Below are positions 1 through 8,208 of a stretch of DNA of 64,000 bases, piece after piece. The DNA lies in assembly GCF_007859635.1 (NCBI RefSeq), contig NZ_CP042306.1, positions 1,984,001 through 2,048,000 on the forward strand, written 5' to 3'. The first letter of the stretch is position 1. The number at the start of each line of letters is the position of its first letter. The notes beneath the pieces are model-generated. The model did no database searches. It was not told where the DNA came from and saw only the letters and a program-made list of their open reading frames with translations. Position numbers and translations under genes: made by a program. Source of the DNA: Sphingomonas panacisoli (lineage in GTDB: Bacteria > Pseudomonadota > Alphaproteobacteria > Sphingomonadales > Sphingomonadaceae).

Positions 1-400
1 CGCCGTCCTCCGTACTAACGAGTTGCAACGTCTGATCCTGACGCCAGCGATCGAAGGTCAGGCTGCCGCCATTGGTCGGCTTGCCGTTCTTCAGTCCGCC
101 GTCGAACACCAGCCCGCCATTCTCGTCACCCTGATCGTTGTAGAAGATCATCCCGGCGTCGGTGCGGTTGGGATTGGGATATTCCCTGCCGCCATAGATC
201 AGGCCGGGGATGCGCGCGTGATTGGAAATCGCTAGACGTAGCGTGCCGTCGGGTTCGCGCACGTTGATCCGCTGGACGTCGATCGTATCGAACCTCGCCG
301 TAGCGGGTGCGACGCCACCCAGCGCCAGCCATATCGTCGCCAGCGTCATCACTGCGGCATAGCCACCCATCGCCCGCGCCCCGTCGATCCGCATGCTCAT
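1..400 (-). CDS. Conserved exported protein, 3' end cut by window edge
   Basis: The frame opens with ATG at 398-400 and runs off the window, giving 133 visible residues. The N-terminus carries a hydrophobic segment (about residues 13-35) ending in an Ala-rich stretch, so it is an exported or membrane-anchored protein. The visible mature part contains 'GREYPNPNRTDAGMIFYND' and 'ENGGLVFDGG', a pattern I recognise from uncharacterised bacterial proteins with no assigned function. It is divergent from dcd with an 88-base gap. Function unknown; its being a real gene is likely from the signal-like start and normal codon use. Confidence 0.7.
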   Translation of the reverse strand, partial: MSMRIDGARAMGGYAAVMTLATIWLALGGVAPATARFDTIDVQRINVREPDGTLRLAISNHARIPGLIYGGREYPNPNRTDAGMIFYNDQGDENGGLVFDGGLKNGKPTNGGSLTFDRWRQDQTLQLVSTEDG

Positions 401-488
401 TCTCCCGATCCATCCACAGCCGCATCAACGCGGGTCTTGCTCCGTCGATGCATTCCCGCGAAAGCTTGGACGCAACAGGGAGTGGTGA

Positions 489-1043
489 ATGTCGATCTTG
501 TCCGACCGCTGGATCCGCGAGCAGGCGCTTGAGCGCGGCATGATCGAGCCGTTCGTCGAGGCGCAGCGGCGCGAAGGGTGCATCAGTTACGGGTTGTCGT
601 CCTACGGTTACGACGCGCGCGTGGCCGACGAATTCAAGATATTCACCAACATCGACAGCGCGGTGGTGGACCCGAAGGATTTTTCCTCGACCAGCTTCGT
701 CGACCGCAAGACCGATTGCTGCATCATCCCGCCCAACAGCTTCGCGCTGGCGCGGACAGTCGAATATTTCCGCGTACCCCGCGACGTGCTGGTGATCTGC
801 CTCGGCAAATCGACCTATGCGCGGTGCGGGATCATCGTGAACGTGACGCCGCTCGAGCCCGAGTGGGAGGGGCATGTCACGCTGGAATTCTCGAACACGA
901 CCCCGCTCCCGGCGAAAATCTACGCCAACGAAGGCGCGTGCCAGTTCCTGTTCCTCCAAGGGAACGAACCGTGCGAGACGAGCTATGCCGACCGCGCCGG
1001 CAAATATATGGGCCAGCGGGGAGTCACGCTGCCGCGTTTGTAG
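489..1043 (+). CDS. dcd: dCTP deaminase
   Basis: 184-residue dCTP deaminase, which converts dCTP to dUTP in the cytoplasm and so feeds dTMP synthesis. The signature block '[20 protein letters not shown]' is at residues 104-123, and the 'TLEFSN' segment that follows (131-136) should supply the catalytic glutamate (Glu133). Length is normal for the family. The ATG at 489 has a GGGAG ribosome site about 5 bases upstream. It appears monocistronic, and convergent with the exbD operon, whose terminator lies about 125 bases downstream. Confidence 0.96.
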   Translation: MSILSDRWIREQALERGMIEPFVEAQRREGCISYGLSSYGYDARVADEFKIFTNIDSAVVDPKDFSSTSFVDRKTDCCIIPPNSFALARTVEYFRVPRDVLVICLGKSTYARCGIIVNVTPLEPEWEGHVTLEFSNTTPLPAKIYANEGACQFLFLQGNEPCETSYADRAGKYMGQRGVTLPRL

Positions 1044-1165
1044 GATCGGATCGGAAGATTAGCGCTCGTTGATCCGCGTCTCGCAGACCTGATCGCGGCC
1101 AGCCTTGCGACGGTGAAGCCTGGCAACGCGAATTCGCCTCAGCGCCACACATCGTTTCAACCAAC

Positions 1166-1196
1166 GAAAAAGGGCGACCGCTCGCGCGGCCGCCCT
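1166..1196 (-). terminator. Intrinsic terminator of the tonB-exbBDD operon
   Basis: On the minus strand a GGGCGGCCGC / GCGGTCGCCC stem (one mismatch, four-base loop) is followed directly by TTTTT. It lies 21 bases beyond the stop of the last exbD, where the operon should end, and in the convergent gap with dcd. Confidence 0.8.
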
Positions 1197-1216
1197 CTCT
1201 ATCCGACGAGGAAGCG

Positions 1217-1645
1217 TCAGAATTCGTTGGCGTAATATTCGTTGCCGATGAAGCCAAGCTTGGTGATGCCCGACCGTTTGATCACGGCAAGCACCTTATC
1301 GACCTTCTCGTACCGCGCGTCGGGCGACGGCTGGAAGTGAAGCTCGGGCTCGGGGACGATCTGCTTGGTCGCTTCGAGGTACTGCGCAAGTTGATCTTCA
1401 TTGGCGATTTCCGCGCCGTTCCAGGTCATCCGATCATCGGCGTAGATGATGATCTTGTTCTTCTGCGGTTCGACCGGCGGCGGTGCCGACTTGGACTGGA
1501 CCGGCAGGTCGACCTTCACCGCGTGTGTCTGGGCTGGAATGCTCATGATGAACAGGATGAGGAGCACCAACAGGACGTCGATCATCGGCGTCATGTTCAG
1601 ATCCATCATCGGCTGGCCATCATCCCTGCCGCCACTCATTGCCAT
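1217..1645 (-). CDS. exbD: ExbD/TolR-family biopolymer transport protein (second copy of operon)
   Basis: 142-residue ExbD, part of the ExbB-ExbD proton-driven motor in the inner membrane that energises TonB. A single transmembrane helix (about residues 22-40) contains the essential aspartate in 'MTPMIDVLLVLLILF' and is followed by a periplasmic domain. It is the last gene of the tonB-exbB-exbD-exbD operon, 31 bases behind the other exbD. The two ExbD copies differ clearly in their periplasmic parts, so they are unlikely to be simple backups. Two exbD genes in tandem are common in Sphingomonadales and Xanthomonadales. Confidence 0.92.
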   Translation of the reverse strand: MAMSGGRDDGQPMMDLNMTPMIDVLLVLLILFIMSIPAQTHAVKVDLPVQSKSAPPPVEPQKNKIIIYADDRMTWNGAEIANEDQLAQYLEATKQIVPEPELHFQPSPDARYEKVDKVLAVIKRSGITKLGFIGNEYYANEF

Positions 1646-1676
1646 GATTCAAAACTCCGTAATGTCGCGGGGGCGG

Positions 1677-2159
1677 TCAGGAAGCCGACTGGCTCTTGGG
1701 CGGCGGCTGCGAAATGAAGCCGACCTTGATGAAGCCCGCGCTCTGCATCGTGTAGATCGCACCGCCGACGCACTTGTAAGGCACGTTGACGTCGCCGCGA
1801 ATGTGCACCTCGGGAATCTGCTCGGGGTCGATCGGCCCGGCCGCCTGCAGCCGTTCGATATCGGCCTTCATCTTCTTGCTGGCCCGGTCGAACAGCTCCT
1901 GGTGGCCCATCCGAGTCATGCCCCAATAGACCGCGCAGGCGCCCTTGTCGTCCTCGACGATCGAGAGCGAGACGTTCTCCGGCTTGGTCGTTGTCGGATC
2001 GTACTTCACGTCGGGCAGCTTCAGCTTAATGTTCTGCACGATAACGGGAACAGCGATGAGGAAGATGATGAGCATCACCAACATCACGTCCACCAACGGC
2101 GTGGTGTTAATGTCCGACATCGGAGTGTCGTCGGAGCCACCTCCGGAACTGAACGCCAT
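1677..2159 (-). CDS. exbD: ExbD/TolR-family biopolymer transport protein (first copy)
   Basis: 160-residue ExbD homologue. The membrane helix (about residues 20-42) contains 'NTTPLVDVMLVMLIIFL' with the conserved proton-path aspartate. The periplasmic domain is longer than in the downstream copy and contains two cysteines, which could form a disulphide. It lies 83 bases after exbB; that gap holds two hairpins. Role: partner of ExbB and TonB in energising TonB-dependent receptors. Confidence 0.92.
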   Translation of the reverse strand: MAFSSGGGSDDTPMSDINTTPLVDVMLVMLIIFLIAVPVIVQNIKLKLPDVKYDPTTTKPENVSLSIVEDDKGACAVYWGMTRMGHQELFDRASKKMKADIERLQAAGPIDPEQIPEVHIRGDVNVPYKCVGGAIYTMQSAGFIKVGFISQPPPKSQSAS

Positions 2160-2185
2160 TTAGCTTTCCTATCCTTAATTCATGT

Positions 2186-2237
2186 CCCCCCGCCATATCG
2201 GCGAGGGGTGTGGGCGGGAGGAGAAACCCCTCCCGCC
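2186..2237 (-). promoter_or_regulatory. Hairpins in the exbB-exbD gap
   Basis: A perfect 9-bp stem (2213-2221 with 2229-2237, seven-base loop) begins five bases after the exbB stop. A second, bulged stem (CCCC-GCC / GGC-GA-GGGG) follows at about 2186-2207. Neither is followed by a T-run, so they look like mRNA stabilisers or partial attenuators rather than full terminators. Confidence 0.5.
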
Positions 2238-2242
2238 GATCA

Positions 2243-3049
2243 TCACGAACCCGGCTTGACGGGCACGCCGCCGGTCTGGCCGGCAGTGGTGGTCGCCGGC
2301 TTCGCCGCCGTGGTGGCCGGAGCGGCCGCCTTGGCGCGCGCCGCCGTGGTCGGACGCACCGCGCCGTTCGAAGCGAGGTAACCGAGCACGTCGTTCGAGA
2401 AGGCGTTGAGGTCTTCGGCGATCGACTTGTTGCGGCGCTGCAGCCAGTTGTAGGCAAGCACCGCGGGGACGGCGACGACCAGACCAAACGCGGTCATGAT
2501 CAGCGCCTCGCCGACCGGGCCGGCGACCTTGTCGATCGACGCCTGGCCTTCCGACGCGATCTTGATCAGCGCGCGGTAAATACCGATAACCGTACCGAAC
2601 AGACCGATGAACGGCGCGGTCGCGCCGACGGTCGCGAGGAAGGCGAGACCGCCGCCCAGCTGCGAATTGATCGTGTCTTCCGAACGACGCAGCGAACCGT
2701 GCAGCCAGTCGTGCGCTTCGACCGGATCGGTCAGGCGGCTATGCTGTTCCTGCGCCGAGAGGCCGTCGTCGACGAGCTGCTTGTAGGCGGTGTTCTTCTC
2801 GAGCTTCGCGGCACCTTCGCGCAGCGAGTTCGAATTCCAGAAGCCGGCGCGGACGCGCTTCGCCTGGTTCATGATCTTCTGCTGTTCGAACAGCTTGGTG
2901 AACATGATGTAGAGCGAGAAGAACAGCATGATCGTCAGCGTGCCGGCCACGATGTACGAAATCGGCGCACCCTGCTGAAGGGCGTTGAACAGACCGAACT
3001 GTTCGGCGGCGCCTCCCGCGGCGCCTGCATTAAGGATGGAGATGCTCAT
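2243..3049 (-). CDS. exbB: MotA/TolQ/ExbB proton channel protein
   Basis: 268-residue ExbB, the pentameric inner-membrane channel subunit that converts proton flow into work on TonB. One membrane helix near residues 32-52 follows a periplasmic N-terminus. After a cytoplasmic loop, two further helices contain 'LGGGLAFLATVGATAPFIGL' and 'GEALIMTAFGLVVAVPAVLAYN', the two diagnostic blocks of the family. The C-terminal tail is Ala/Thr-rich and low in complexity (about 240-268). Gene order tonB-exbB-exbD-exbD supports the call. Confidence 0.95.
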   Translation of the reverse strand: MSISILNAGAAGGAAEQFGLFNALQQGAPISYIVAGTLTIMLFFSLYIMFTKLFEQQKIMNQAKRVRAGFWNSNSLREGAAKLEKNTAYKQLVDDGLSAQEQHSRLTDPVEAHDWLHGSLRRSEDTINSQLGGGLAFLATVGATAPFIGLFGTVIGIYRALIKIASEGQASIDKVAGPVGEALIMTAFGLVVAVPAVLAYNWLQRRNKSIAEDLNAFSNDVLGYLASNGAVRPTTAARAKAAAPATTAAKPATTTAGQTGGVPVKPGS

Positions 3050-3089
3050 TCGATGCTTCCTCTTTAGATCGTCTTCAATTCAGTAATGT

Positions 3090-3116
3090 GCCGGACGCGG
3101 ATGGCCCGCGCCCGGC
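3090..3116 (-). promoter_or_regulatory. Hairpin between tonB and exbB
   Basis: In the minus-strand RNA an 11-bp stem (3106-3116 with 3090-3100, one G-U pair, five-base loop) starts seven bases after the tonB stop codon and 41 bases before the exbB start. No T-run follows. It could protect the upstream message or reduce read-through. Confidence 0.45.
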
Positions 3117-3122
3117 GATGGC

Positions 3123-3791
3123 TCACTCGTCTTTCAGTTCCCAACGAATGCCGGGAATCGGGTAGGTCGATTCGATCGGATTGCCAGCGGCGTCCTTCGC
3201 CGGGTCAAACCGTCCGTTACGCAGAGCGAGCCGGCAGGTCGTATCGTCGAGATCGGAGTTTCCGCTCGATGCCGTCACCTGACAGTTCGTCACGCGCCCG
3301 TTCGTACCGATGACGATACGGATCGACACACGACCCTGCGCACCGGCGCGCTTGGCAGCCGCCGGATACGAATCCTGCGGGAACCAATTACCGATCGATC
3401 CCTTTGGCTTCACCGGCGTCGCGACGCGCGGCGGAGCCGGCGGCGCGGGCGGCTGCGGCGGTGCCGGCGGCTGCGGCGGCGCCAACGTCGGCGGCTGCGG
3501 CGGCTGCGGCGGGAACGTCACCGGCGCGGGGACCGGCGTGTTGAACACCGGCGGCGCGGTGGGCGGCGGCGGCAGATTCGGCTGGTCGGGCGGCGGCGGC
3601 GGCGGCTTGTCAGGCGGCGGCGGCGGCGGCGGCGGCGCAACGTCGAATGTATTCAGTTTTTCCGTAACCTTCTTGGCGATGCTCGACGCCAGGCCGGTCA
3701 CGAACGCGTAGCCGAACAACGCAACGATCAGCGAACAGACGATGATCGCTGTGATGCGGCTGCCGGTAGTATCACGATCAGCATATGCCAT
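3123..3791 (-). CDS. tonB: Energy transducer TonB
   Basis: 222-residue TonB. A membrane anchor at about residues 13-35 is followed by a long Pro-rich periplasm-spanning segment (about 52-125), almost entirely Pro with Gln, Ala and Lys. The C-terminal domain (about 135-222) contains 'YPAAAKRAGAQGRVSIRI', the typical TonB fold that contacts receptor TonB boxes. It has two cysteines in the C-domain (within NCQV and TTCR). First gene of the operon with exbB and two exbD. The upstream gap with the divergent gene (3792-4005) contains the AT palindrome AATAATTATT at 3958-3967, a possible promoter or iron-regulator site, not proven. Confidence 0.95.
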   Translation of the reverse strand: MAYADRDTTGSRITAIIVCSLIVALFGYAFVTGLASSIAKKVTEKLNTFDVAPPPPPPPPDKPPPPPPDQPNLPPPPTAPPVFNTPVPAPVTFPPQPPQPPTLAPPQPPAPPQPPAPPAPPRVATPVKPKGSIGNWFPQDSYPAAAKRAGAQGRVSIRIVIGTNGRVTNCQVTASSGNSDLDDTTCRLALRNGRFDPAKDAAGNPIESTYPIPGIRWELKDE

Positions 3792-4005
3792 TCAGAAACC
3801 CAACTCCCTCATCCCGACCCACGATGTGCGGCCGTTAACGATAAATGCGGCGCACCCGTCGGCTAGCGCCGGATCGGGCAGAACGCGAGTCCTATCGCCA
3901 CGTACGGAACGACGCAAACGCTTTGTCGGACGCAACAAACGAACAAACGCATTGACGAATAATTATTTCTGTTTCGAGACGATCTCTTCGCCTAACCCTT
4001 TCGGC

Positions 4006-4842
4006 ATGTCGAGTGTTCCCGTGATGCGAATCTTTGCGCTGCTCGCCCTGGCGACGGGGCTGTCCGATATGGCCGTTGCGGCCCCTGCCACCACAGCCGT
4101 GCCGCCGCCCGTGTATCGCTATGCGAACCTTGCCGATCTCGCGATCGGGGCGCCGATGGTGATCGACGGAACCGTTCGCGACGTAGTAAAAATCAAGGGA
4201 CCGGAGGCAGGAAACGTCCCGGCCGGCTACGTCCGGTTGTATGTGACGGTCGATGTCGTCGCCTTGATCCGCGGCCCTGGCGCCGTACCGCCTAGAATTG
4301 GCTATCTCTATGATGCCAAGCTGGATTTGCGCGGCAGCCCGCCCAAATTGAAGAAGCAGCGCGTCCTGCTGTTCGCCCGACCGGTGGCCAGTGCCGCGGA
4401 TCAGGTCCAACTGATTTCCAGCAACGCGCAATTGATCTGGAGCCCCGCGACCGAAGCGACGACGCGCCGAATCGCGAGCGACTTCACCGCCGCCGATTCG
4501 CCGCCCGCGATCACGGGAATCGCCAATGCTTTCCACGCGGCGGGGACGCTGCCCGGCGAGGGCGAAACCCAGATTTTCCTCAAGACCAACGGTCATCCGA
4601 TCTCGCTGTCGATCATGCGCAAGCAGGACCAACCGCCCACCTGGACGGTGTCGCTCAGCGAAGTGGTCGATGATGCCCTGCCCCCGCCGCAGCGCGACAC
4701 TTTTCTGTGGTACCGCCTGGCTTGCGGCCTGCCCGCCGAATTGCCCGCCGACGTCCTGGCCGGTCTCGATTCGGGTGATGCGGCAGCGGTGCGTGACGAT
4801 TATCGGTTTGTGCAGAACGGCTTGGGCGCCTGCCGCGGCTAG
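4006..4842 (+). CDS. Hypothetical exported protein
   Basis: 278 residues from the ATG at 4006; an in-frame ATG at 4024 is equally possible, and longer upstream starts would cross the tonB promoter. Residues 7-26 form a signal peptide ending 'MAVAAPA'. The mature part has the segments 'PMVIDGTVRDVVKI' and 'GYLYDAKLDLRG' with beta-rich character and ends in 'GLGACRG'. I do not recognise a characterised family; similar proteins of unknown role occur in sphingomonads. Its stop overlaps the convergent folB stop by 4 bases. Confidence 0.7.
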   Translation: MSSVPVMRIFALLALATGLSDMAVAAPATTAVPPPVYRYANLADLAIGAPMVIDGTVRDVVKIKGPEAGNVPAGYVRLYVTVDVVALIRGPGAVPPRIGYLYDAKLDLRGSPPKLKKQRVLLFARPVASAADQVQLISSNAQLIWSPATEATTRRIASDFTAADSPPAITGIANAFHAAGTLPGEGETQIFLKTNGHPISLSIMRKQDQPPTWTVSLSEVVDDALPPPQRDTFLWYRLACGLPAELPADVLAGLDSGDAAAVRDDYRFVQNGLGACRG

Positions 4843-5210
4843 CGGCGGTTGCGCACCAAGGTGATGCCGATCGATTCGCCGGCTTCGGCGATCGCCAGCT
4901 TGATGATCTCCACCTCGACCCGCGCGACTCGCTTGTCCTGCAGGAACAACGTTTCGCAGATGTGCTCGGCGACTGCCTCGACCAGCTTGAAATGCACGCC
5001 GGCCGGTAGCGCGGTCGTCGCGGCGTGCTTCAGATCGAGATAGTTCTTCGATTCGGTCAGCGGCGAATCGGGGCCGAATCGGCCCGGCAGGTCGAGATCG
5101 ACCGTCACCGACATCTTGAGCGGCTGGGGCAGATGCGTTTCTTCGGAATATATTCCGGTCAGCACCATCACTTCGAGGTCGCGGACATGGAGTTGCAGGC
5201 GGTCGGTCAT
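4839..5210 (-). CDS. folB: Dihydroneopterin aldolase
   Basis: 123-residue FolB, which cleaves dihydroneopterin to 6-hydroxymethyl-dihydropterin and glycolaldehyde in folate synthesis. Recognisable blocks are 'VLTGIYSEE' (substrate-binding Glu), 'LTESKNYLDL' (Tyr) and 'VEIIKLAIAEAGESIGI' (catalytic Lys). Length is typical. No other folate gene is adjacent. It converges with the gene on its left (4-base overlap) and is divergent from the acetyltransferase gene on its right. Confidence 0.93.
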   Translation of the reverse strand: MTDRLQLHVRDLEVMVLTGIYSEETHLPQPLKMSVTVDLDLPGRFGPDSPLTESKNYLDLKHAATTALPAGVHFKLVEAVAEHICETLFLQDKRVARVEVEIIKLAIAEAGESIGITLVRNRR

Positions 5211-5324
5211 CGCCCGCGCCCCTGCCCGTCCCGCTGCTCGCGATCAAGCCTTCTCCTTGCGTTCAGGCGTCATGGCGTTAAACGCGCCCGCCCCGGGTAT
5301 CCCGCCTGGACAGAGGAGACCGAA

Positions 5325-5837
5325 GTGCTGGAGTTCGTGCCGATCGCAACCGTCGATCCCGCCGCCGTCGAGGCGTTGCTGGACCGCGCGTTCGGGCGAG
5401 ACCGGCATTCGAAGACGGCGTATCGCCTTCGCGAAGGGGTGGCGCCGGTCGCGGAACTGAGCTTCGCTGCGATCGAGAACGGCGCATTGATCGGGACGAT
5501 CCAGTGCTGGCCGGTGCAGATCATTGGCGATTACGGCGCCACCCATGCTCTCGTTCTGGTCGGTCCGGTCGCCGTCGAGCCATCGCGGCAGGGTGGCGGG
5601 CTGGGCAAGGAGTTGATGCACCAGGCGTTGGACGCCGCGGTCGAACTCGATCTCGACAGCGCAATGATGCTGGTCGGCGACCCGGACTATTATAGCCGCT
5701 TCTGGGGTTTCAGCGCTGACGCGACGGGCGGCTGGCGCTTGCCGGGCCCGGTCGAACGCCATCGTCTGCTCGCGCGCGGCCGCGATGTTCCTGCGATCGC
5801 CGGGACGGTCGGTCCACGCGTCGCGGTTGCGGCGTAA
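5325..5837 (+). CDS. GNAT-family N-acetyltransferase
   Basis: 170 residues from the GTG at 5325, chosen because GAGGAGA lies six bases upstream; longer in-frame starts would run across the folB promoter. The acetyl-CoA-binding block 'GPVAVEPSRQGGGLGKELM' (motif A, R/QxxGxG/A) and the following 'LVGDPDYYSRFWGF' are characteristic of YhbS-like acetyltransferases. The substrate cannot be told from sequence. The DUF1285 gene starts 24 bases downstream and may be cotranscribed. Confidence 0.87.
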   Translation: MLEFVPIATVDPAAVEALLDRAFGRDRHSKTAYRLREGVAPVAELSFAAIENGALIGTIQCWPVQIIGDYGATHALVLVGPVAVEPSRQGGGLGKELMHQALDAAVELDLDSAMMLVGDPDYYSRFWGFSADATGGWRLPGPVERHRLLARGRDVPAIAGTVGPRVAVAA

Positions 5838-5861
5838 CGCCCGCTAGCCTAGCGGTTCGGC

Positions 5862-6428
5862 ATGCCGATGGAGCCGCCGCCCGATCTCGCCAGCCTGTCG
5901 CTCGCCGATATCGCGCGGTTGGCGAGCGAGAAGCGCTTGCCGCCGGTCGATAAATGGCACCCGACACATTGCGGCGACAGCGACATGCGGATCGCGCGCG
6001 ACGGCACGTGGTTCCACATGGGCTCGCCGATCGGCCGGCAGGAAATGGTGCGGCTGTTCTCGACCATCCTGCGCCGCGAGCCCGACGGCGGTTACGTGCT
6101 GGTGACGCCGGTCGAAAAGCTCGACATCGCGGTGGAGGACGCGCCGTTCGTCGCGGTCGAGATGAAGACGGAAGGCGATGGTAGCGACGCCAAGCTGGCG
6201 TTTCGGCTCAATACCGGCGATCTCGTTACCGCCGGCGCGGATCATCCGTTGCGGTTCGTCCAGGCCGACGACGGCCCCCGCCCCTATCTCCATGTGCGGG
6301 GCGGACTTGAGGCGCTGGTCGTGCGGAGCGTCTATTACGACATCGCCGAACGAGCCTTGTCCGGCGACGACGATCCCGCCGGCGTGTGGAGCGACGGCGC
6401 GTTCTTTCCGCTGGAACCGGCGGTATGA
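5862..6428 (+). CDS. DUF1285 domain protein
   Basis: 188 residues. The whole protein matches the DUF1285 pattern: an N-terminal 'PPVDKWHPTHCGDSDMRIAR' block, then 'GTWFHMGSPIGRQEMVRLFS', then a beta-rich C-terminal half ending 'WSDGAFFPLEP'. The molecular role is not established. It overlaps the NUDIX gene by ATGA and sits in a DUF1285-CoA pyrophosphatase-CCA transferase unit, an order I recognise from other alphaproteobacteria. Confidence 0.88.
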   Translation: MPMEPPPDLASLSLADIARLASEKRLPPVDKWHPTHCGDSDMRIARDGTWFHMGSPIGRQEMVRLFSTILRREPDGGYVLVTPVEKLDIAVEDAPFVAVEMKTEGDGSDAKLAFRLNTGDLVTAGADHPLRFVQADDGPRPYLHVRGGLEALVVRSVYYDIAERALSGDDDPAGVWSDGAFFPLEPAV

Positions 6429-7015
6429 CGCTGGCGGAGCGGCTGCGCGCCGCACTGATGGCGGACGATCATGCGCCGGTCCTGTTGCCGGGCGACAACG
6501 CCGAAACGTTCAGCCACGGAGCGGCGCCGGCGGCGGTGCTCGTCGCGATCACCGACCGGCCTGAGCCAGGGGTCATCCTGACGCAGCGCACCGACACGAT
6601 GCGCCGCCATGCCGGGCAGGTCGCCTTCCCCGGCGGACGGATCGATCCCGAAGACGCGGACGCCACCGCCGCGGCGCTGCGCGAAGCCGAGGAAGAAATC
6701 GCCCTGCCCCGCGACGCGGTCGAAGTGGTCGGAGCGGCCGACCTGTATCTCACCGTCACCGGCTATGCGGTGACGCCCGTGATCGGCGTGATCGCGCCAG
6801 ACCTGGACTATCACCCCAACGAGGCCGAGGTCGCCGACGTGTTCGAGGTCCCGTTATCCTTCGTGCTCGATCCCGCGAATCAGGTCCAGGCGAGCGCCGA
6901 GTGGCAGGGCCGCACGCGCACCTATTACGAGATCAACTGGCGCGACCGCCGCATCTGGGGTGCGACGGCGGCGATGATGGTCAATCTGTCGCGGCGGCTG
7001 CGATGGGTGGCGTGA
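6425..7015 (+). CDS. NUDIX hydrolase, CoA pyrophosphatase type
   Basis: 196 residues from the ATG at 6425 (ATGA overlap with the preceding stop). The segment 'RTDTMRRHAGQVAFPGGRID' followed by 'AALREAEEEI' combines the CoA-pyrophosphatase signature (LRxHxGQVAFPGG) with the Nudix box metal-binding glutamates. Expected reaction: hydrolysis of CoA or its derivatives to 3',5'-ADP and 4'-phosphopantetheine. Translationally coupled to both neighbours. Confidence 0.9.
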   Translation: MTLAERLRAALMADDHAPVLLPGDNAETFSHGAAPAAVLVAITDRPEPGVILTQRTDTMRRHAGQVAFPGGRIDPEDADATAAALREAEEEIALPRDAVEVVGAADLYLTVTGYAVTPVIGVIAPDLDYHPNEAEVADVFEVPLSFVLDPANQVQASAEWQGRTRTYYEINWRDRRIWGATAAMMVNLSRRLRWVA

Positions 7016-8208
7016 TCCTGCCCGCCGCCGCGTGGCGCGACCATCCCGGTTTGAAGCGCGTGGTCGATGCGCTCGGGCCGGGCAATGCGCGGATCGTCGG
7101 CGGGGCCGTACGGGACACGCTGCTCGGAATCGACACCGCCGATATCGATCTGGCGACGACGCACGCGCCGGATGCGGTCGTCGATCTGCTCGAGGCCGCG
7201 AGGATCAAGGCCGTCCCCACCGGCATTAAGCACGGGACGATCACGGCCGTCGCCAGCGACGCGGTGTACGAAGTCACGACGCTTCGCCGCGATCTCGAAA
7301 CCGACGGGCGGCACGCGACCGTGGCCTTCACCGACGACTGGCGCGAAGACGCCGCGCGTCGCGATTTCACGATCAATGCACTGTACGCCGATCCGGTAAG
7401 CGGCGACGTGTTCGACTATTTCGACGGCATCGCCGACCTGGAAGCACGGCGCGTGCGCTTCATCGGCGATCCGCTGACTCGAATCGCGGAGGACCACCTC
7501 CGCATCCTGCGCTTCTTCCGCTTCCTCGCGCGGTTTGGCGACGAACCCGATCCGGATGGACTGAAAGCCTGCACCGATCGCGCCAACGACCTGATGGCCT
7601 TGTCGCGTGAGCGAATCGCCAACGAACTGCTCCGCCTGCTCGTCGCGCCGCGCGCGCCCGAGGTCGTTGCCCTGATGCTGGAGCGCGGAATTTTCGCGCC
7701 GGTCCTGCCTGAAATCGGCAATCTGGATCGCTTTGTCAGAACGGTGCGCCGCGAAGAACGTACGCAAAGACTGTATAATGCCTTGCTGCGGTTGGTGTCG
7801 TTGGTGCCGACGAACACGGTCGAATCCGTCGGGGCGCGGCTCAAGTTGTCGAATGCCGATCGCAAGCGCATGCTGACCGCCGCCGAGCCGCTAAAAACAG
7901 CGAACGCGAAGGAACTGCGCTACCGCCTTGGCGCTGTCGGAGCGCACGACCAGATCCTGCTAGCCGATCTTACGGAGGGTGCAGTCGATCGCATGCTGGC
8001 GGAGATAGATGCCTGGACCGTCCCGACCTTTCCGATGTCGGGCGGCCAATTGGTCGCCAAGGGCCTGACCGCCGGCCCTGACGTCGCGCGCACGCTGCAC
8101 AAGATCGAAGACCGCTGGATCGCCGAAGGTTTTCCCGATGCCGATCGCGTCGCGGCGATCGCCGACGATGAAGTCGCTCAGCTGTTGGCCGACATCAGGA
8201 AGTCGTAG
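7003..8208 (+). CDS. cca: CCA tRNA nucleotidyltransferase
   Basis: 401 residues from ATG 7003; a GTG at 7012 would give a GTGA overlap with the preceding stop and is an alternative. A class II nucleotidyltransferase: 'RIVGGAVRDTLLGIDTADID' carries the GG motif and the catalytic DxD, 'RRDFTINALYAD' is the ribose-binding motif, and 'DPLTRIAEDHLRILRFFRF' the nucleotide-selecting region. It adds or repairs the 3' CCA end of tRNAs. The 3' end overlaps the convergent GGDEF-EAL gene by 31 bases. Confidence 0.93.
   Translation: MGGVILPAAAWRDHPGLKRVVDALGPGNARIVGGAVRDTLLGIDTADIDLATTHAPDAVVDLLEAARIKAVPTGIKHGTITAVASDAVYEVTTLRRDLETDGRHATVAFTDDWREDAARRDFTINALYADPVSGDVFDYFDGIADLEARRVRFIGDPLTRIAEDHLRILRFFRFLARFGDEPDPDGLKACTDRANDLMALSRERIANELLRLLVAPRAPEVVALMLERGIFAPVLPEIGNLDRFVRTVRREERTQRLYNALLRLVSLVPTNTVESVGARLKLSNADRKRMLTAAEPLKTANAKELRYRLGAVGAHDQILLADLTEGAVDRMLAEIDAWTVPTFPMSGGQLVAKGLTAGPDVARTLHKIEDRWIAEGFPDADRVAAIADDEVAQLLADIRKS

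Noticed and set aside
126..959. Long minus-strand open frame opposite dcd
   Set aside because: It covers dcd, which is certain, and its protein is Arg/Asp-rich with no family features. It is a GC-driven shadow; the real minus-strand gene here ends its start at 400 in another frame.
3310..3711. GGC-rich repetitive stretch, possible microsatellite or CRISPR-like repeat
   Set aside because: It is the coding sequence for the Pro-rich spacer of TonB; there are no regular direct repeats with unique spacers.
3742..4005. Longer start for the exported protein at 4006
   Set aside because: It would overlap the tonB start and add 88 residues before a clear signal peptide.
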